A DNA stretch of 64,000 nt, taken from assembly GCA_037974335.1 (NCBI GenBank), contig CM075760.1:8863432-8927431 (forward strand). Reading direction: 5' to 3'. This DNA comes from Prionace glauca (lineage: Eukaryota; Chordata; Chondrichthyes; Carcharhiniformes; Carcharhinidae). Position numbers and translations under genes: made by a program. The notes under the pieces are model-generated. The model ran no database searches. It was not told the origin of the DNA and worked only from the letters and a program-made list of their open reading frames with translations. Numbering within the stretch: position 1 is the first letter of the stretch; every line of letters starts with the position of its first letter. This document shows positions 12,288-22,441 of this stretch, piece by piece.

Positions 12288-13168
12288 GGTCTCAGTGCGC
12301 AGTAATACACCCCGGAGTCTGTCAGCTCTGTTTTAGAGACTTGCAGCGGGACGGTGCGGGTTGTTTCATTGAGCTCCGCTGAAAAACGGTCCCCTGGGGA
12401 TGTCTCTGTTTTGTCGCTGTTTCTATATCTCCTCAGCAGAAATTCCATGGACCCGCTGGAATGCTGTCGGTACCAAAATAAATAAGGAGTGCTGGTACTT
12501 GTAGCTGTGTAATTACAGATTAACTGAACAACATCTCCTTCAGTGACGGTGACTTCAGCCGGTGTCTGTGAAACAGAATCTCCTTCACAATGTCCTGTAA
12601 GAACGCAAAGAAATATTAAACTAAACAATGCGACTTTACTCTGTCTCCCCCACCTACCCGCATCCCCCACCGAATATGTCGTCATCTTAAGCAATAATCT
12701 CAGAAAGAAATCCACAGAGCAACAAAAATATATTTGACAGTTCAGCGGCTGGAAAGGGAAGGTGGTTATGGCGATTAACTAAAGTTTCTACCATAAACTT
12801 TCTGTTCTTTCTAACGAGATCAGTTTCTCGCCTTCAGTTCCTGTAATTGGTAACTGCTCTCGGTCAGTCTTTTTGAAGTGTGGTGTTTGCCAAAGTTATT
12901 CACTGGTTTCAACCTGAGCCCAACTCAATCTCTCTCATTCCATGGGGGAATTGTGCCTAATCACAACAGTGTTGAGAACCTGATAATTTTTCGATGTTGA
13001 GATCAATCCATTCCCTGACCACACACCCTCAGCCCCTCGCACTGAGCGAAGTGCAGGATAGAATGTAGTTTATGGCAAAGATGTGTAGCACAGAGTGGAT
13101 CAGTTTGTGAACCTACCGGTTAAAAGTGCTGCCGCTGTGAGGAATAAATGCAGAGTAAAAGGAGACAT
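12288..13168 (-). CDS. T-cell receptor V segment V-A1 (TRAV/TRDV-like)
   Basis: Germline V gene for a T-cell receptor alpha/delta-type chain, usable only after RAG joining. Leader exon 13117-13168 encodes a hydrophobic signal (MSPFTLHLFLTAAALLTG) and ends at donor gtaggt. V exon 12288-12594 follows a ...cttacag acceptor, and both junctions are phase 1. The V domain starts GDSVSQTP, with the first Cys in LICNYT, the Trp in YLFWYRQ and the second Cys in SGVYYCALRP. An N-glycosylation site (NYT) overlaps the first Cys region. The leader-V intron is about 520 bp. A frame starting in the intron at 12715 is open, but the spliced leader is preferred. A mirror copy is V-A2 at 52.3 kb. It looks functional. 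Confidence 0.88.
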
Positions 13169-14415
13169 GTTTGTAGAGAGCTCGCGGCGAATTTGACCAG
13201 AACGGGTTGAAGCTGAATTGTTTTTAGTCAAGAGCGGAAGAGATCGAGTCAGATCCCGGCCCCTGTTGATTGGTTTACTGCTGAAAATGTCATCAAATGA
13301 CATCCAATCAGCTTCAAGTTTCTATGCACTTCAATGCAACCAATGATCTCATCGTTCCTTTGTCTGCAATTCATCCTATTGGCGGAGAGAAGTGAATTTG
13401 GTCATCCCACGACAGGGGATTACTTTCCCCTTCAACTGTCATTTCAGGAACCGACTGGTTCCCTGAGTCTTGATGGCTCTGTTCTGACATGGAGAATGAC
13501 AATATCCGCCCACACAACAACATAACAAGCAGCTTGTTTTGAAACATGTTTGGGAAAGCAGTTATGGTGGGGGACCATGTTTTTTTTAGAGTTGAGACAT
13601 CTACTTCATTAGAAGTGATAGAATAATGAATGGCCTAAGATATTTCCACACGATGTTCCCTCAATTTGTAACTTTGCAGTGTGAGAAACCCTCTTTCAGA
13701 GTGTGAATATAGGTTGCCTCCCCATGACTGCTAATCAAAAGAGTGCCAAGCAGGGGAAAGCAGAAAAGATCGATATCTCCAATAAAAGCTCTAATAAAAC
13801 AACGCAGGTGAGACAGATCAGGGTGAGAACAGCACAGGAAACCTGTGGGCGGGGCTACCATAGATAGTGTAGTCACAGGTAGACTTAGTCTGGAGAGAAT
13901 TGAACTCAATAATAATGTCACATTGGAATTCTACAACTTTGCCTCTCTGTAACAGTGGTTTCATTCCACATTGCGGACCAGTAGACTCGGACCAGGAGTG
14001 TCAGTGTTCTTAAATGATTCAATACTTTGCAAAATCTTTATCAGTGATGCGGATGGGAAGCTGAGCAGCTGTATTAGAGAGGTTCTGAATTAATGTACAA
14101 GGTAACAGAAAAAGCTTTAATTGTTAACGTTAAAGACTGGGAAAGGGAAATGCGCACAATTTCCATAAACCAGGAAAGGCAAGAACAGTTAGGAGCAAAT
14201 GGGCAGAGAAATGCATTGAAAATCAAAACAAGGGAGTTACGGAATCTCAAATCGACTTGTCAATGTTGTGTCCATTGCAAATGTAAGTTAAAATCATCAA
14301 CTAATGTAACTGTGAAACTGTACCACATCAGTTGCTGTTTCTGAGTGTTGTGTTTTGTTGTAATTTGATGAATCTCTGGCACTCTCACTGTGGAATCTGA
14401 ATTAGGGGCGCGTGA
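13169..14415. other. Upstream flank of V-A1, conserved between arms
   Basis: No gene. A CCAAT-type 'aaaccaatcaac' and a 'tgatgacattttca' half-CRE lie within about 150 bp of the leader on the minus strand and recur in the right arm, so they are candidate V promoter elements. Short reading frames at 13.7-14.3 kb recur in the mirror copy but show no protein similarity. Confidence 0.4.
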
Positions 14416-14429
14416 GCGCGCCCTGCTGG
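14416..14429 (-). promoter_or_regulatory. CTCF-like motif beyond the RSS of V-B1
   Basis: Minus strand CCAGCAGGGCGCGC differs from CCASYAGRKGGCRS at one position. It lies 25 bp past the RSS nonamer and on the same strand as the V fragment. The mirror copy at 51,022-51,035 is identical. The diverged V-B' relics carry a related motif at the same spacing. Confidence 0.45.
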
Positions 14430-14454
14430 CAGCTAACTGGAACTGTCAATGTGG

Positions 14455-14494
14455 GGTTTTTGTACGGCATGCGTTATATCTCTGTAGCAGTATG
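14455..14494 (-). promoter_or_regulatory. RSS of V-B1 (24-bp spacer)
   Basis: Heptamer CATACTG (14488-14494), 24-bp spacer, nonamer ACAAAAACC (14455-14463). The heptamer's third base departs from CAC, which normally abolishes efficient cutting. Confidence 0.6.
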
Positions 14495-14690
14495 GGTTTC
14501 ATAGCACAGGAATACATGACGCTATCGGAGGTCACGGAATAACTGATCGTTAGCTTGGTAGTCTTGATATTTTTATCAAATTTACAAGAAAACTTATCTT
14601 TGAGGTCACTGCCCCTTTGCACATTCCCTCCAATAAGAAGAACCAATAACACTGGAGCTTTCCAGGCCTGCTGACGGTACCAGTGCAGTA
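14495..14690 (-). pseudogene. V-B1, 5'-truncated V segment
   Basis: Only FR2 to CDR3 remain: LHWYRQQAWKAPVLLV, then KFDKN..TKLTISY and SDSVMYSCAMKP with the second Cys. FR1, the first Cys and the leader are absent. The break lies immediately 5' of FR2, where Penelope-like sequence starts. The same truncation is present in the mirror copy at 50.76-50.96 kb, so the insertion is older than the palindrome. Confidence 0.8.
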
Positions 14691-15365
14691 AGAATTCTCA
14701 CAACACCAGGCTAAAGTCCAACCAGTTTATGTACTAGTAAACACACAAGCTTTCGGAAACGCTATTCCTTCGTCAGGTGTGTGGAAAGTTCTGGTCAGAG
14801 AAGGGCATATAAAGGCACACACAGTTTACAGAATACTGATTAGAATGCGAGTCTTTACAGCTAACCTGCTATTCAAGTCTTAGATGTGCAGACAATGTGA
14901 ATGGAGATAGCATTAAACATAGGTTAAAGAGATGTGCATTGTCTCCAGACAGTACAGTTAGTGAGATGTTGCAAACCCAGGCAAGTCACGGGGGTTACAG
15001 ATAGTGCGACATGAACCCAAAATCTCGGTTGAGGCCATCCTCATGTGTGCAGAACTTGGCTATCAGTCTCTGTTCAGCGACTCTGCGCTGTCGTGTGTCG
15101 CGAAGGCCGCCTTGGAGAATGCTTACCCGAAGGTCAGAGGCTGAATGCCCGTGACCACTGAAGTGTTCGCCAACAGGAAGGGAACAGTCTTGCCTGGTGA
15201 TTGTTCAGCGATGTTCATTCATCCGTTGTCGTAGCGTCAGCATGGTCTCCCCAATGTACCAGACTTCGGGACATCCTTTCCTGCAGCGTATCAGGTAGAC
15301 AACGTTAGCCGAGTTGCAAGAGTATGTACCGTGTACCTGGTGGATGGTGTTCTCAATTTTGGTAT
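14691..15365 (-). mobile_element. Penelope-like element fragment (GIY-YIG region and 3' end)
   Basis: Mirror of 50,088-50,765. The coding strand shows the GIY-YIG endonuclease-type region (ETMQTLRQRMNED...PVGEHFSGHGHS on the right copy). The terminal block 'acaccaggctaaagtccaac...ttcggaaacgctattccttc' lies against the V-B1 remnant. Broken and without the reverse transcriptase. The assignment is based on the conserved endonuclease pattern. Confidence 0.65.
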
Positions 15366-15424
15366 GCTGAAAATGAAAGAAGATTAATGTGTAAATGGCG
15401 AGCGATCACGAAACTCTGAGGTAT

Positions 15425-15830
15425 AAATTAATTTGGCTGTCCTGGTCCAGAAATCACAAGGGGTTAGTGTGCAAGTACAGCAATTAATTAGAAAATAACA
15501 TAGAATGTTATCACTTATTATGAGGGAATGTATTGAAAAAATAGGCAGGGCATGTTTCCGTTATACAGGGCATTTGTGAGACCATATTTGGAGAATTGTG
15601 CACAATACTTGCCTCCTTATCTAATGGTAATGCTTTAGAAAATATTCGAAGGTTTATAAAACTATTACCAGAATGAGTAGCTTATTTTACAAAGAAAGAA
15701 TGGTGATGCTGGGTTTGCATCCACTGGAGTTTAGAAGAGAAAGAGGTAACTTTATTAAAACCTTTCAAACCGTAAGAGCTGTTAACAGGGTGGATGTGGA
15801 GTGGATGTTTCCTCTTGGCCAGAATTGTAG
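15425..15830 (+). mobile_element. Old CR1-type LINE fragment
   Basis: Degraded thumb region of ORF2: 'catttgtgagaccatatttggagaattgtgcac' and MLGLHPLEFRRERGNFIKT, comparable to [18 protein letters not shown] in family A. In the right arm the same copy is split by the family A LINE. Confidence 0.7.
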
Positions 15831-16121
15831 CTGTACTGGATATTTCTGTGTCTCTATGTTTCTCGGAGTGTATCTATCTGGGCTCTTGGTTCTGTGTCTG
15901 TTTCTGATGCTGTTGTACTGTCCACAGGGGGGCATTCTGTGATCACATACAAAACATCACGGCCTCCTTCTTCAGAAAGTTTCTATTGACCGGTATAAAA
16001 TGGGAGGGGAAATAAAACCCAGCCAATGGTATGGCATATTCCTTCTCTTTCAAATTCTCACATTCCAAATCGGTTACAGCCAGCAATCAATGTTTCTGTT
16101 CCTGGAGTTCCGTCCGCAACC

Positions 16122-16602
16122 ATGGGGGTGAAAATATTTCTAACTCTGGTTATTGCCCTGATCGCAGGTCAGTGAAACTGGAACATTCCTAAAATACATC
16201 GCAATCCTTTTGCAATCACCTTTTCCAATCGCTGTTTGATTATTGTCTTCCTCTTAATCCTAACCCACTGTGTGTCTGCTGTTTATCTTCAGAAATGAGT
16301 AACGGAGACTCGGTGTCCCAGTTGAAACCAAGAGTTGAAGCAACGGAGGGTGAAGATTCAGCAATATCCTGCAATTACTCTGTATCGAGTTCAGCTACAA
16401 GCTATAGCCTGTTCTGGTATCGCCAGTATCCGCACCGAGCTCCTCAGTATCTGCTCAGAGCCGATAGTTATGGGTTTAACGACACAGCTCCCGGCTTTGA
16501 GCATTTCAGCGGGAATCTCAGCCTGAAACAAAGCACTTTTCACTTGTCCATGAAAGGTTTGAAGATGACAGACAGCGCCGTGTATTACTGTGCACTGAGA
16601 CC
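16122..16602 (+). CDS. T-cell receptor V segment V-C1 (TRAV/TRDV-like)
   Basis: Leader exon 16122-16167 (MGVKIFLTLVIALIA) ends at donor gtcagt. V exon 16293-16602 follows acceptor ...tcttcag, phase 1, with a 125-bp intron. V domain: GDSVSQLKPRVEATEG, first Cys in AISCNYS, Trp in YSLFWYRQYPH, SAVYYCALRP at the second Cys, and a glycosylation-type NLS in FR3. No internal stop, so it looks functional. It is plus-oriented, opposite to V-A1 3 kb away. Its inverted twin V-C2 (47.7-48.1 kb) is cut off inside FR3. The 3' part of this exon therefore exists only in the left arm. Confidence 0.88.
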
Positions 16603-16641
16603 CACAGTGAATAAGGCTCCCACGGACCTCATACAAAAACC
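16603..16641 (+). promoter_or_regulatory. 23-RSS of V-C1 (consensus)
   Basis: Heptamer CACAGTG (16603-16609), 23-bp spacer, nonamer ACAAAAACC (16633-16641). Both elements match the vertebrate consensus, so this is the best signal in the window. Confidence 0.93.
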
Positions 16642-16943
16642 GGTGTAAGTTCATCATCAATGGTTCTGTATAAAAAAGTGTTGCATCTTATCGACATGTA
16701 CGGAGAATTAAGACTACAACACAGCCCGGTCTGAATTGTATTCCCTCGCTGAGGTTAACGATCGTCACTGTTGAGAAATGTGACATTTGGCGCTCAGATT
16801 ACTCCCGGATCAAACTCAATTACTTCCTGATCCAATACACACAAACACGCAGATCTCCGGGGTGAATAACTTCATCAATCTGTACTCATCATCGTTCTGG
16901 ATCAGGTACCTAGCTGTAAGGCGACACATTTCCAAAGTGATCT

Positions 16944-17322
16944 GTTGTGAAATTCAGTTCCAGTGTTGTCCCATTCTAAAGTCCCTTGAGTAGAAATAAT
17001 GACTGATTGAAATCTGTCCTTTCCAAGGACAAGAGTAACCTCGGTGAAACCGTAGATCGATGTGGAGTTCTGTGACTTCTTATCCCATATTCATAAAACA
17101 CCTCATTATTATTTATTGTCATGCTCTAGATGTTGTGAAATTCAGTTCCAGTGTTGTCCCATTCTAAAGTCCCTTGAGTAGAAATAATGACTAATTGAAA
17201 TCTGTCCTTTCCAAGGACAAGAGTAACCCCGGTGAAACCCTAGGTCGATGTGGAGTTCTGTGACTTCTTATCCCATATTCATAAAACACTCAATTATTAT
17301 TTATTGTCATGCTCTAGATGCA
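16944..17322 (+). repeat. Two-copy tandem repeat, about 190 bp
   Basis: Unit 'tgttgtgaaattcagttcca...ttattgtcatgctctaga' occurs at about 16,944-17,132 and 17,134-17,322. Only a handful of differences are visible, so the duplication is recent. Confidence 0.9.
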
Positions 17323-17577
17323 CTCATTAGTACATGTTCATCAGATCGATGATAAAATATTTAATTTCCGCATTAATTAGAAAGAAAAATCTATCCAAAG
17401 AAATATTTTCACAATGAGTTCGGAGGAAAACGAGTTAAACCCAGGAACATACAAAATGAGGGAAAATGTGAGAGAGAGAAAGAGGGAGGAAGTGTAGACA
17501 CCCACAGCCAGGGACGGAATGTGATTGGTGAGTGTCAGCCCTATTAAACCTTTCACTCACAGCGATTGGTCCACAGC

Positions 17578-17585
17578 TGACATCA
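17578..17585 (+). promoter_or_regulatory. CRE-like element upstream of V-D
   Basis: TGACATCA lies about 150 bp before the V-D start codon. TCR V promoters often carry a CRE-like decamer (AGTGAYRTCA). Position and match only. Confidence 0.4.
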
Positions 17586-17737
17586 GAGTTGAGACACCAG
17601 CCAATGGCAGCACTGATAACCGGCTCCCAGTTTCCCAATGATTGAAGCTGCCTCTGACCTGAGTTTACTCTGTGTTACAAGACTAGAAACAACAACACAT
17701 TTCAGACAGTGTCGCCTTTTTCTTCCAAACAGGATCC

Positions 17738-18175
17738 ATGTGTTCCCTGTGTGCTTTACTGATAATAATGGTCATGTTGTCCGGTGGGTCTGAGCTCAAA
17801 TCTTCAGTGTGCGTTTTATGGGTTATTTTTATTCACAGATTTCTCACACATTCTATATGTTGTTGCAGGAACCAGTGGCCAAGATTCAGTTTCCCAGGAG
17901 CCGCCTGAATTAACGGTTCAGGAAGGACAGACGGTAATATTGAACTGCAGTTACGAAGCAAAATATACAGACAATTATCTTTTCTGGTACATCCAATATC
18001 CTGGGGAAGCTCCGAGATATTTATTGAAGAAATATGGCACGGATGGCGGAGAAACTTCTCCAGATTTCCCTGACCGGTTTTCTGCTGATTTGGACAAAGT
18101 TAAGAAAACTGCTCCATTAAATATGACCGGGGTCCGTGTCTCTGACTCTGCCGTGTATCACTGTGCGCTGAACCT
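17738..18175 (+). CDS. T-cell receptor V segment V-D (TRAV/TRDV-like)
   Basis: Leader exon 17738-17783 (MCSLCALLIIMVMLS) ends at donor gtgggt. V exon 17869-18175 follows ...ttgttgcag, phase 1; the intron is only 85 bp. V domain: GQDSVSQEPPELTVQEG, first Cys in LNCSYEA, Trp in YLFWYIQYPGEAP, FSADLDK, then SAVYHCALN with His before the second Cys instead of Tyr. The intron is also open in the V frame, so an unspliced reading exists from 17784. It lies in the left interior, has no mirror copy in the right arm, and looks functional. Confidence 0.86.
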
Positions 18176-18214
18176 CACACTGTTACAGAGGCGCAATCAG
18201 CCCGTACAAAAACC
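18176..18214 (+). promoter_or_regulatory. 23-RSS of V-D
   Basis: Heptamer CACACTG (18176-18182), 23-bp spacer, nonamer ACAAAAACC (18206-18214). The heptamer differs from consensus at one base. Confidence 0.87.
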
Positions 18215-18419
18215 AGCAAAGTCACTCTCACCTCCTCTCACTGAATCAGATCGGTGACCTGGTTCATGAACTGTTAATATAACTAGAACATAATGAAAAT
18301 ACTAAATTGCCCGGATGCTTTATTTCTGCGATGCTGAATGTATCATTCTCTGTAAAATCCGCCTTTATAGTAGTTTCCCGGGTCTCCGAGCAGCCCTTTA
18401 ACTGGGAAATCTTGGTGAA

Positions 18420-18583
18420 ACCATGGAGTATCTGCTGCAAACAAATAAATTCACTGGGAACACAGGGAGATCCCCTGGGGGCCGTTTCTCAGCGGAGCTC
18501 AATGAAACAACCCGCACCGTCCCGCTGCAAGTGTCTAAAACAGAGCTGACAGACTCCGGGGTGTATTACTGCGCACTGAGACC
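18420..18583 (+). pseudogene. V-A3, 3' remnant of a V-A segment
   Basis: Only the last part of a V-A exon: GGRFSAELNETTRTVPLQ, then TELTDSGVYYCALRP, nearly identical to V-A1 and V-A2. Leader, FR1, first Cys and FR2 are missing. A piece of the V-A leader intron reappears 2.3 kb downstream at 20,886-21,335, so the gene was taken apart by rearrangement. Confidence 0.85.
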
Positions 18584-18622
18584 CACAGAGACACAGAGCT
18601 GGGCTGAACCTGTACAAAAACT
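18584..18622 (+). promoter_or_regulatory. 23-RSS of V-A3 remnant
   Basis: Heptamer CACAGAG (18584-18590), 23-bp spacer, nonamer ACAAAAACT (18614-18622), as in V-A1. It may still be cut although the V exon is truncated. Confidence 0.8.
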
Positions 18623-19258
18623 CTCAGAGCGTCACTCAACATAATAGAGCGTTAGGCAAACATTGTGATCAGAATGAGTCTGAAACGGAACCTAAAATCC
18701 TGGTGAATTCTCAAACTATTAATTACAATAAATGGTTTATTACTAAAAATATATCACCAAAAAAGCAACGTGGCAGTTTAGGGAATGAATATGAGAATAT
18801 TTATAGAATTTGATGACCCAAACTCTTTCGTTGTCATTGTAGAAAACAAAGCAGACAATTTAGACTCAGCGAAACATTTCAGTTAGTAATACGGTAGGTG
18901 GCATGGACCAGGTACCATGCCCTGAGGTGGCGCTAGATAACCAGAGATTCCCATTAGCTTGCTCCGTGATGATACCTGACAAAGTCGGGCAGTTGTTTCC
19001 ATTTCCTCCGGCAGTAACTCCTGCAGGAAACTCTCCTGTTGTTTTCACTTGTCATTCGGCTTATTGGAAGAATTTACAAGCAGATCATCAACCTGTGTGA
19101 CCGGATAAGGAACACATCCTCTATATCCATGAAGTGGAGATGGATCCCAGAGTTTCTGGTCCAGAAGGCCTGTTTCTGTTCTACAGCTTCCGTAATTCAC
19201 ACATCGCCTCTTGCACTAAATGCGCTGTGGTTTATGGTGGTGTCAAGACGCGCAGATT

Positions 19259-19555
19259 TTGAAATAAAGTTTATTAGTCACAAGTAAGGCTTACATTCAC
19301 AATGCAATTAAGTTACTGTGAAAATTCCCTAGTCGCCACACCACGGCGCTTATTCGGGTACACTGATGGAGAATTTAGCACGGCAAATGCAGCTAACGTC
19401 CTTCGGACTGTGGGAAGAAACCGGAGCACGCGGAGGAAACCTACGCAGATACTGGGAGGGTGTGCAAACTCCACACACGGATAGTGACCCAAGCCAGGAA
19501 TCGAACCCGAGTCCCTGGCGCTGAGAAGTAACAGTGTTAACCACTGTGCCGTTTC
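19259..19555 (-). mobile_element. SINE, near full length
   Basis: Read on the minus strand it starts with the tRNA-like head (box B-like 'ggttcgattcc' variant near 19,500) and ends with 'taagcctacttgtgac'-like sequence and an AATAAA-type tail near 19,265. Second subfamily, as at 2,008. Confidence 0.8.
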
Positions 19556-19759
19556 CTGTAACTCCAGCTGTCACCTGTGTCAGGGGAAACTGACGGTTCT
19601 ACAAGTTTTAGCGAAAGATGAGGTCTTGGGGCATCATCTGTGAAAGAGCGACTTTCAATTGTATGTTGCTGCATCGGATTGCGGGTTTTTATTGTTGCAG
19701 TTTATCACATGTTTTATTAATTTGATGTTATTACTACAACAGCTGCTGCCTTTGCCATT

Positions 19760-20880
19760 TTGATTTTGCAACACTCTGCAATGCTGAGACTGGGGAGACG
19801 AGTGAACAACAGGGAGCAGCATTGCAGCTTCTCTCCCCCCATTGAAACTGGGATTGTTGCTCCATCTGCTGCACCATCCCCACCACATCCACTTGGGGCA
19901 ATCTGGACAATGGGCTGCAGGCAGACCTCACTGCGCCTGCGCCACAATCACACCCATCGCCCGCGTTGCCAGGGGAGACGGCCAGCGGCCATGTTGCGTT
20001 GCCAGGGGAGACGGCCACCCGCCATCTTGCGTTGCCAGGGAAGAAGTCCAGCCGCCATCTTGCGTTGCCAGGGGAGACGGCGTCCCGCGCGCTGCACTCT
20101 GGTTGAAATCCTCTCCCGCACATGCGCCCAGGGAGTTCCATTTTAATCTTTTAATATTTTGAATCTTGATGATTATTATTCACATCCTCACCCGTCAGAC
20201 TTTCGGTTCCTTCTCCATTCGGGAACATCGTTTCTGTTTTTATTGCGTCTGTTTTTCAATCACCACCGCGCGGTGCGCTCTGGGAAAATACTACAGCACA
20301 TGCGCGGTTCCGCCACCTGCCGCTTTATAAAAATATGTATTTTATTTAATTTTAATTCCGCTCCCGGCGGGATTTCCGGGTGGGAATTTCTCTCATTTTC
20401 TACATTTCTGAACCGTCGCTTTTTCCTCGACGGGGGGAGGGGCTGACAGTGACGTCACGGCAATATGGCGGCTGGTCCCGCCTCTCTTCAAGTCCCGGAT
20501 GTTCCGCTAACGAGCAGCGGCTGGGCCGGTGTGGGCAAGAGGTGACACTGGGCCGAGCAGCGCCTGGACGTATTACAGCGACCCCTGGTGGCCAGGAAGG
20601 GAAATAGCAGCAGGACAATCTCTGCCCAAAGGCTTCCCCAGTTCAGCTGCTCAGAGACACTGGGAACCTCTTCAACTGGAAACTTCAGCTTCTCACATTC
20701 ACCTCCTGTGTTCAGTCATTGTTTAATAGACAACCTCTGTAGTGAAATCAGAAACAACTTGGTCATATTAAAGGGGATGGGAATCTGAACCATTCTGCTC
20801 ATAAAGCTCTGCTTGCCTTGGAATTTCAATTGAAATGTTCAAGAGAATTTATAGATGTAAGTCATGTTGCATGTGGAACG
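19760..20880 (+). promoter_or_regulatory. GC-rich promoter-like unit, copy B
   Basis: Direct-orientation copy of 54,130-55,375. Contains four tandem units of about 36 bp ('gttgccaggggagacggcc' followed by a YY1-like GCCATCTTG or variant) at 19,965-20,085. A perfect CRE (TGACGTCA) next to 'aatatggcggc' (YY1-like) lies at about 20,450-20,470. This combination is typical of housekeeping-type promoters. The downstream part is shared with copy A and carries a 66-residue open frame (20588-20788). The gene it once drove is not recognised. Confidence 0.55.
20578..20591 (-). promoter_or_regulatory. CTCF-like motif (copy B)
   Basis: Minus strand CCACCAGGGGTCGC, identical to copy A at 8233, but pointing left. 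Confidence 0.4.
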
Positions 20881-20885
20881 CAAAT

Positions 20886-21335
20886 GGATCCACTCTGTGC
20901 TACACATCTTTGCCATAAAATATATCCTATCCTGCGCTTCGCTCAGTGCGAGGAGTAAGGAGTGAGTGGTCAGGGAATGGATTGATCTCAACATCGAAAA
21001 ATGATCAGGATCTCGCTGGTCTCAGTACTGAACACTGTTGGGATTAGGCACAATTCCCCCATGGAATGAGAGAGAATAAATTGGGCTCCGGTTGAAACGC
21101 CTCTGATACCAGTGAATAACTTTGGCAAACACCACACTTCAAACAGACAGACCGAGAGCAGTTTCCAATACAGGAACTGAAGGCGAGGAACTGATCTCGT
21201 TCGAAAGAACAGAAGAATAATTGGTGGAAGCTTTATTTAATCGCCACAACCACCTTCCCTTTCCAGCAGCTGAACTGTGAATATATTTTTGTTGTGCAGT
21301 GTGATTTCTTTCTGAGATTATTGCAGGTATCGCAG
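20886..21335 (+). pseudogene. Displaced leader-intron piece of a V-A gene
   Basis: Matches the leader-V intron of V-A2 (about 52,350-52,800), beginning at 'aaatggatccac.ctgtgctacacatctttgcc'. Both the leader and the V exon are absent. It is joined directly to promoter-like copy B. Confidence 0.75.
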
Positions 21336-21409
21336 GTAGAAAAAAAAGTTCATTTTTAAACATCTATTCTCAAGATACCAATCTTACCCCCACATAATCA
21401 TCTATGTAA

Positions 21410-21560
21410 TTTATATAAACGACGAAGAATGGGGGAGCCGGCATAGGTTCGTGTGAAACGCCATTGAACGCTGGCTTCCAGCCCCAAAGGCAGCCTCCTG
21501 CCATCACCCTCTTTCTCCTATCACCCATGTTAGTTTCCCGGGCCCCATGAACGTGTCTTG
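21410..21560 (-). mobile_element. LINE RT fragment
   Basis: Antisense of the CR1-type RT around PQGSVLGPLLF. It resembles the block at 49,725-49,850 or 62,920-63,000 in order but is strongly diverged. Confidence 0.45.
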
Positions 21561-21641
21561 TTTATACCATATATTTATTTGGGGTGTTTGAATTGAAATG
21601 CCCTTCACCAAATTAATCATCTGCGTTGAGAAATTAAAGAA

Positions 21642-21713
21642 AGGCTCTACCGAGATTTGAACTCGGATCGCTGGATTCAAAGTCCAGAGTGCTCACCATT
21701 ACAACACAGAACC
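21642..21713 (-). tRNA. tRNA-Gln(TTG)
   Basis: 72 nt on the minus strand. Anticodon loop ctTTGaa, T-arm 'gagttcaaatctc', D-arm 'tgtaatggtgagca'. The acceptor stem pairs with two G-T wobbles. Flanks of about 330 bp match the tRNA-Gln(CTG) region at 56.6-57.0 kb in the same orientation, so this is part of the segmental copy. Confidence 0.88.
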
Positions 21714-22011
21714 GAACACGCCACAGAACCCTGCAAGTGATCATGCAATACTTATGCCAGTTTGAATCAGTCCCATTCCGCAATCGTGTCAATTACCCAC
21801 AACAATTCATATTTAAAGTGTCTATGCTGGTTCCCCCATAATACTGAGTACACTACCTCCTACTGCATTAAGTTTCATTGTAGCTCATCACATTCAAAGA
21901 GAATTATTGGCATCCTCCTATATAAACCTTACTGTAGTAAAGCCGCGGAACAACACCAGCTTATCACAACTCTCAAGTACTATTAAACTTCATAACTGAA
22001 TGCGAATCTTA

Positions 22012-22246
22012 AACCCAAATCTGGAAATTATGTGTGTAAGTGGAAAAAGTAAAATCTACTCCACTATTAGCCAGGTTTGCGTTGAGTAGAAAATGTCATG
22101 TTCAGATCGTCAAGAACAGTAAAAGGACATTGATAGGTTGCAAAACTCTGACGATGGAGATGATGATACGGGGTAAAATCTGGCTAATAATGGAGTAGAT
22201 TTTATTTTTTCCACTCACACAAATATTTCCCAATTTGGGTTCAAAT
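22012..22246. repeat. Inverted repeat (foldback), about 60-bp stems
   Basis: Stem 1 at about 22,012-22,077 ('cccaaatctggaaattatgt...ccactattagccagg') is repeated inverted at about 22,180-22,246 with some mismatches. The loop is about 100 bp. The right arm keeps the loop and one stem (40,330-40,521) but not the other, so the palindrome's inner block ends at this hairpin. Confidence 0.8.
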
Positions 22247-22441
22247 CTGGTGCTAAATGATTTTTAAAAAACTGTCCACTGACTTAAGCACAAAACTGTC
22301 CGACTTCCAAAGGAGTGGAGGCACTTTTCATTCAGAAAATAGAGATTGAGATATTAACAAAGCAAGATTGTGAACGACTCATTTTAAGCGGTGATATTCT
22401 GGAGAAATGGAATTCTCCCAATAAAGTTTTAAGAAGAATGG

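Larger units (their letters stand above)
11568..16504. repeat. Palindrome, left arm, outer block
   Basis: Inverted copy of 47,734-53,897. It carries V-A1, the V-B1 fragment, a Penelope-like fragment, an old LINE and the 5' half of V-C1, in mirror order to the right arm. By eye roughly nine in ten bases match. The match ends inside the V-C exon on the right side. The right copy is longer by one LINE insertion of 1.2 kb. Confidence 0.9.

Noticed and set aside
13661-13921. Frame mirrored at 51,530-51,757
   Set aside because: Recurs only because the arms are homologous; the C-termini differ and there is no similarity to a protein family.
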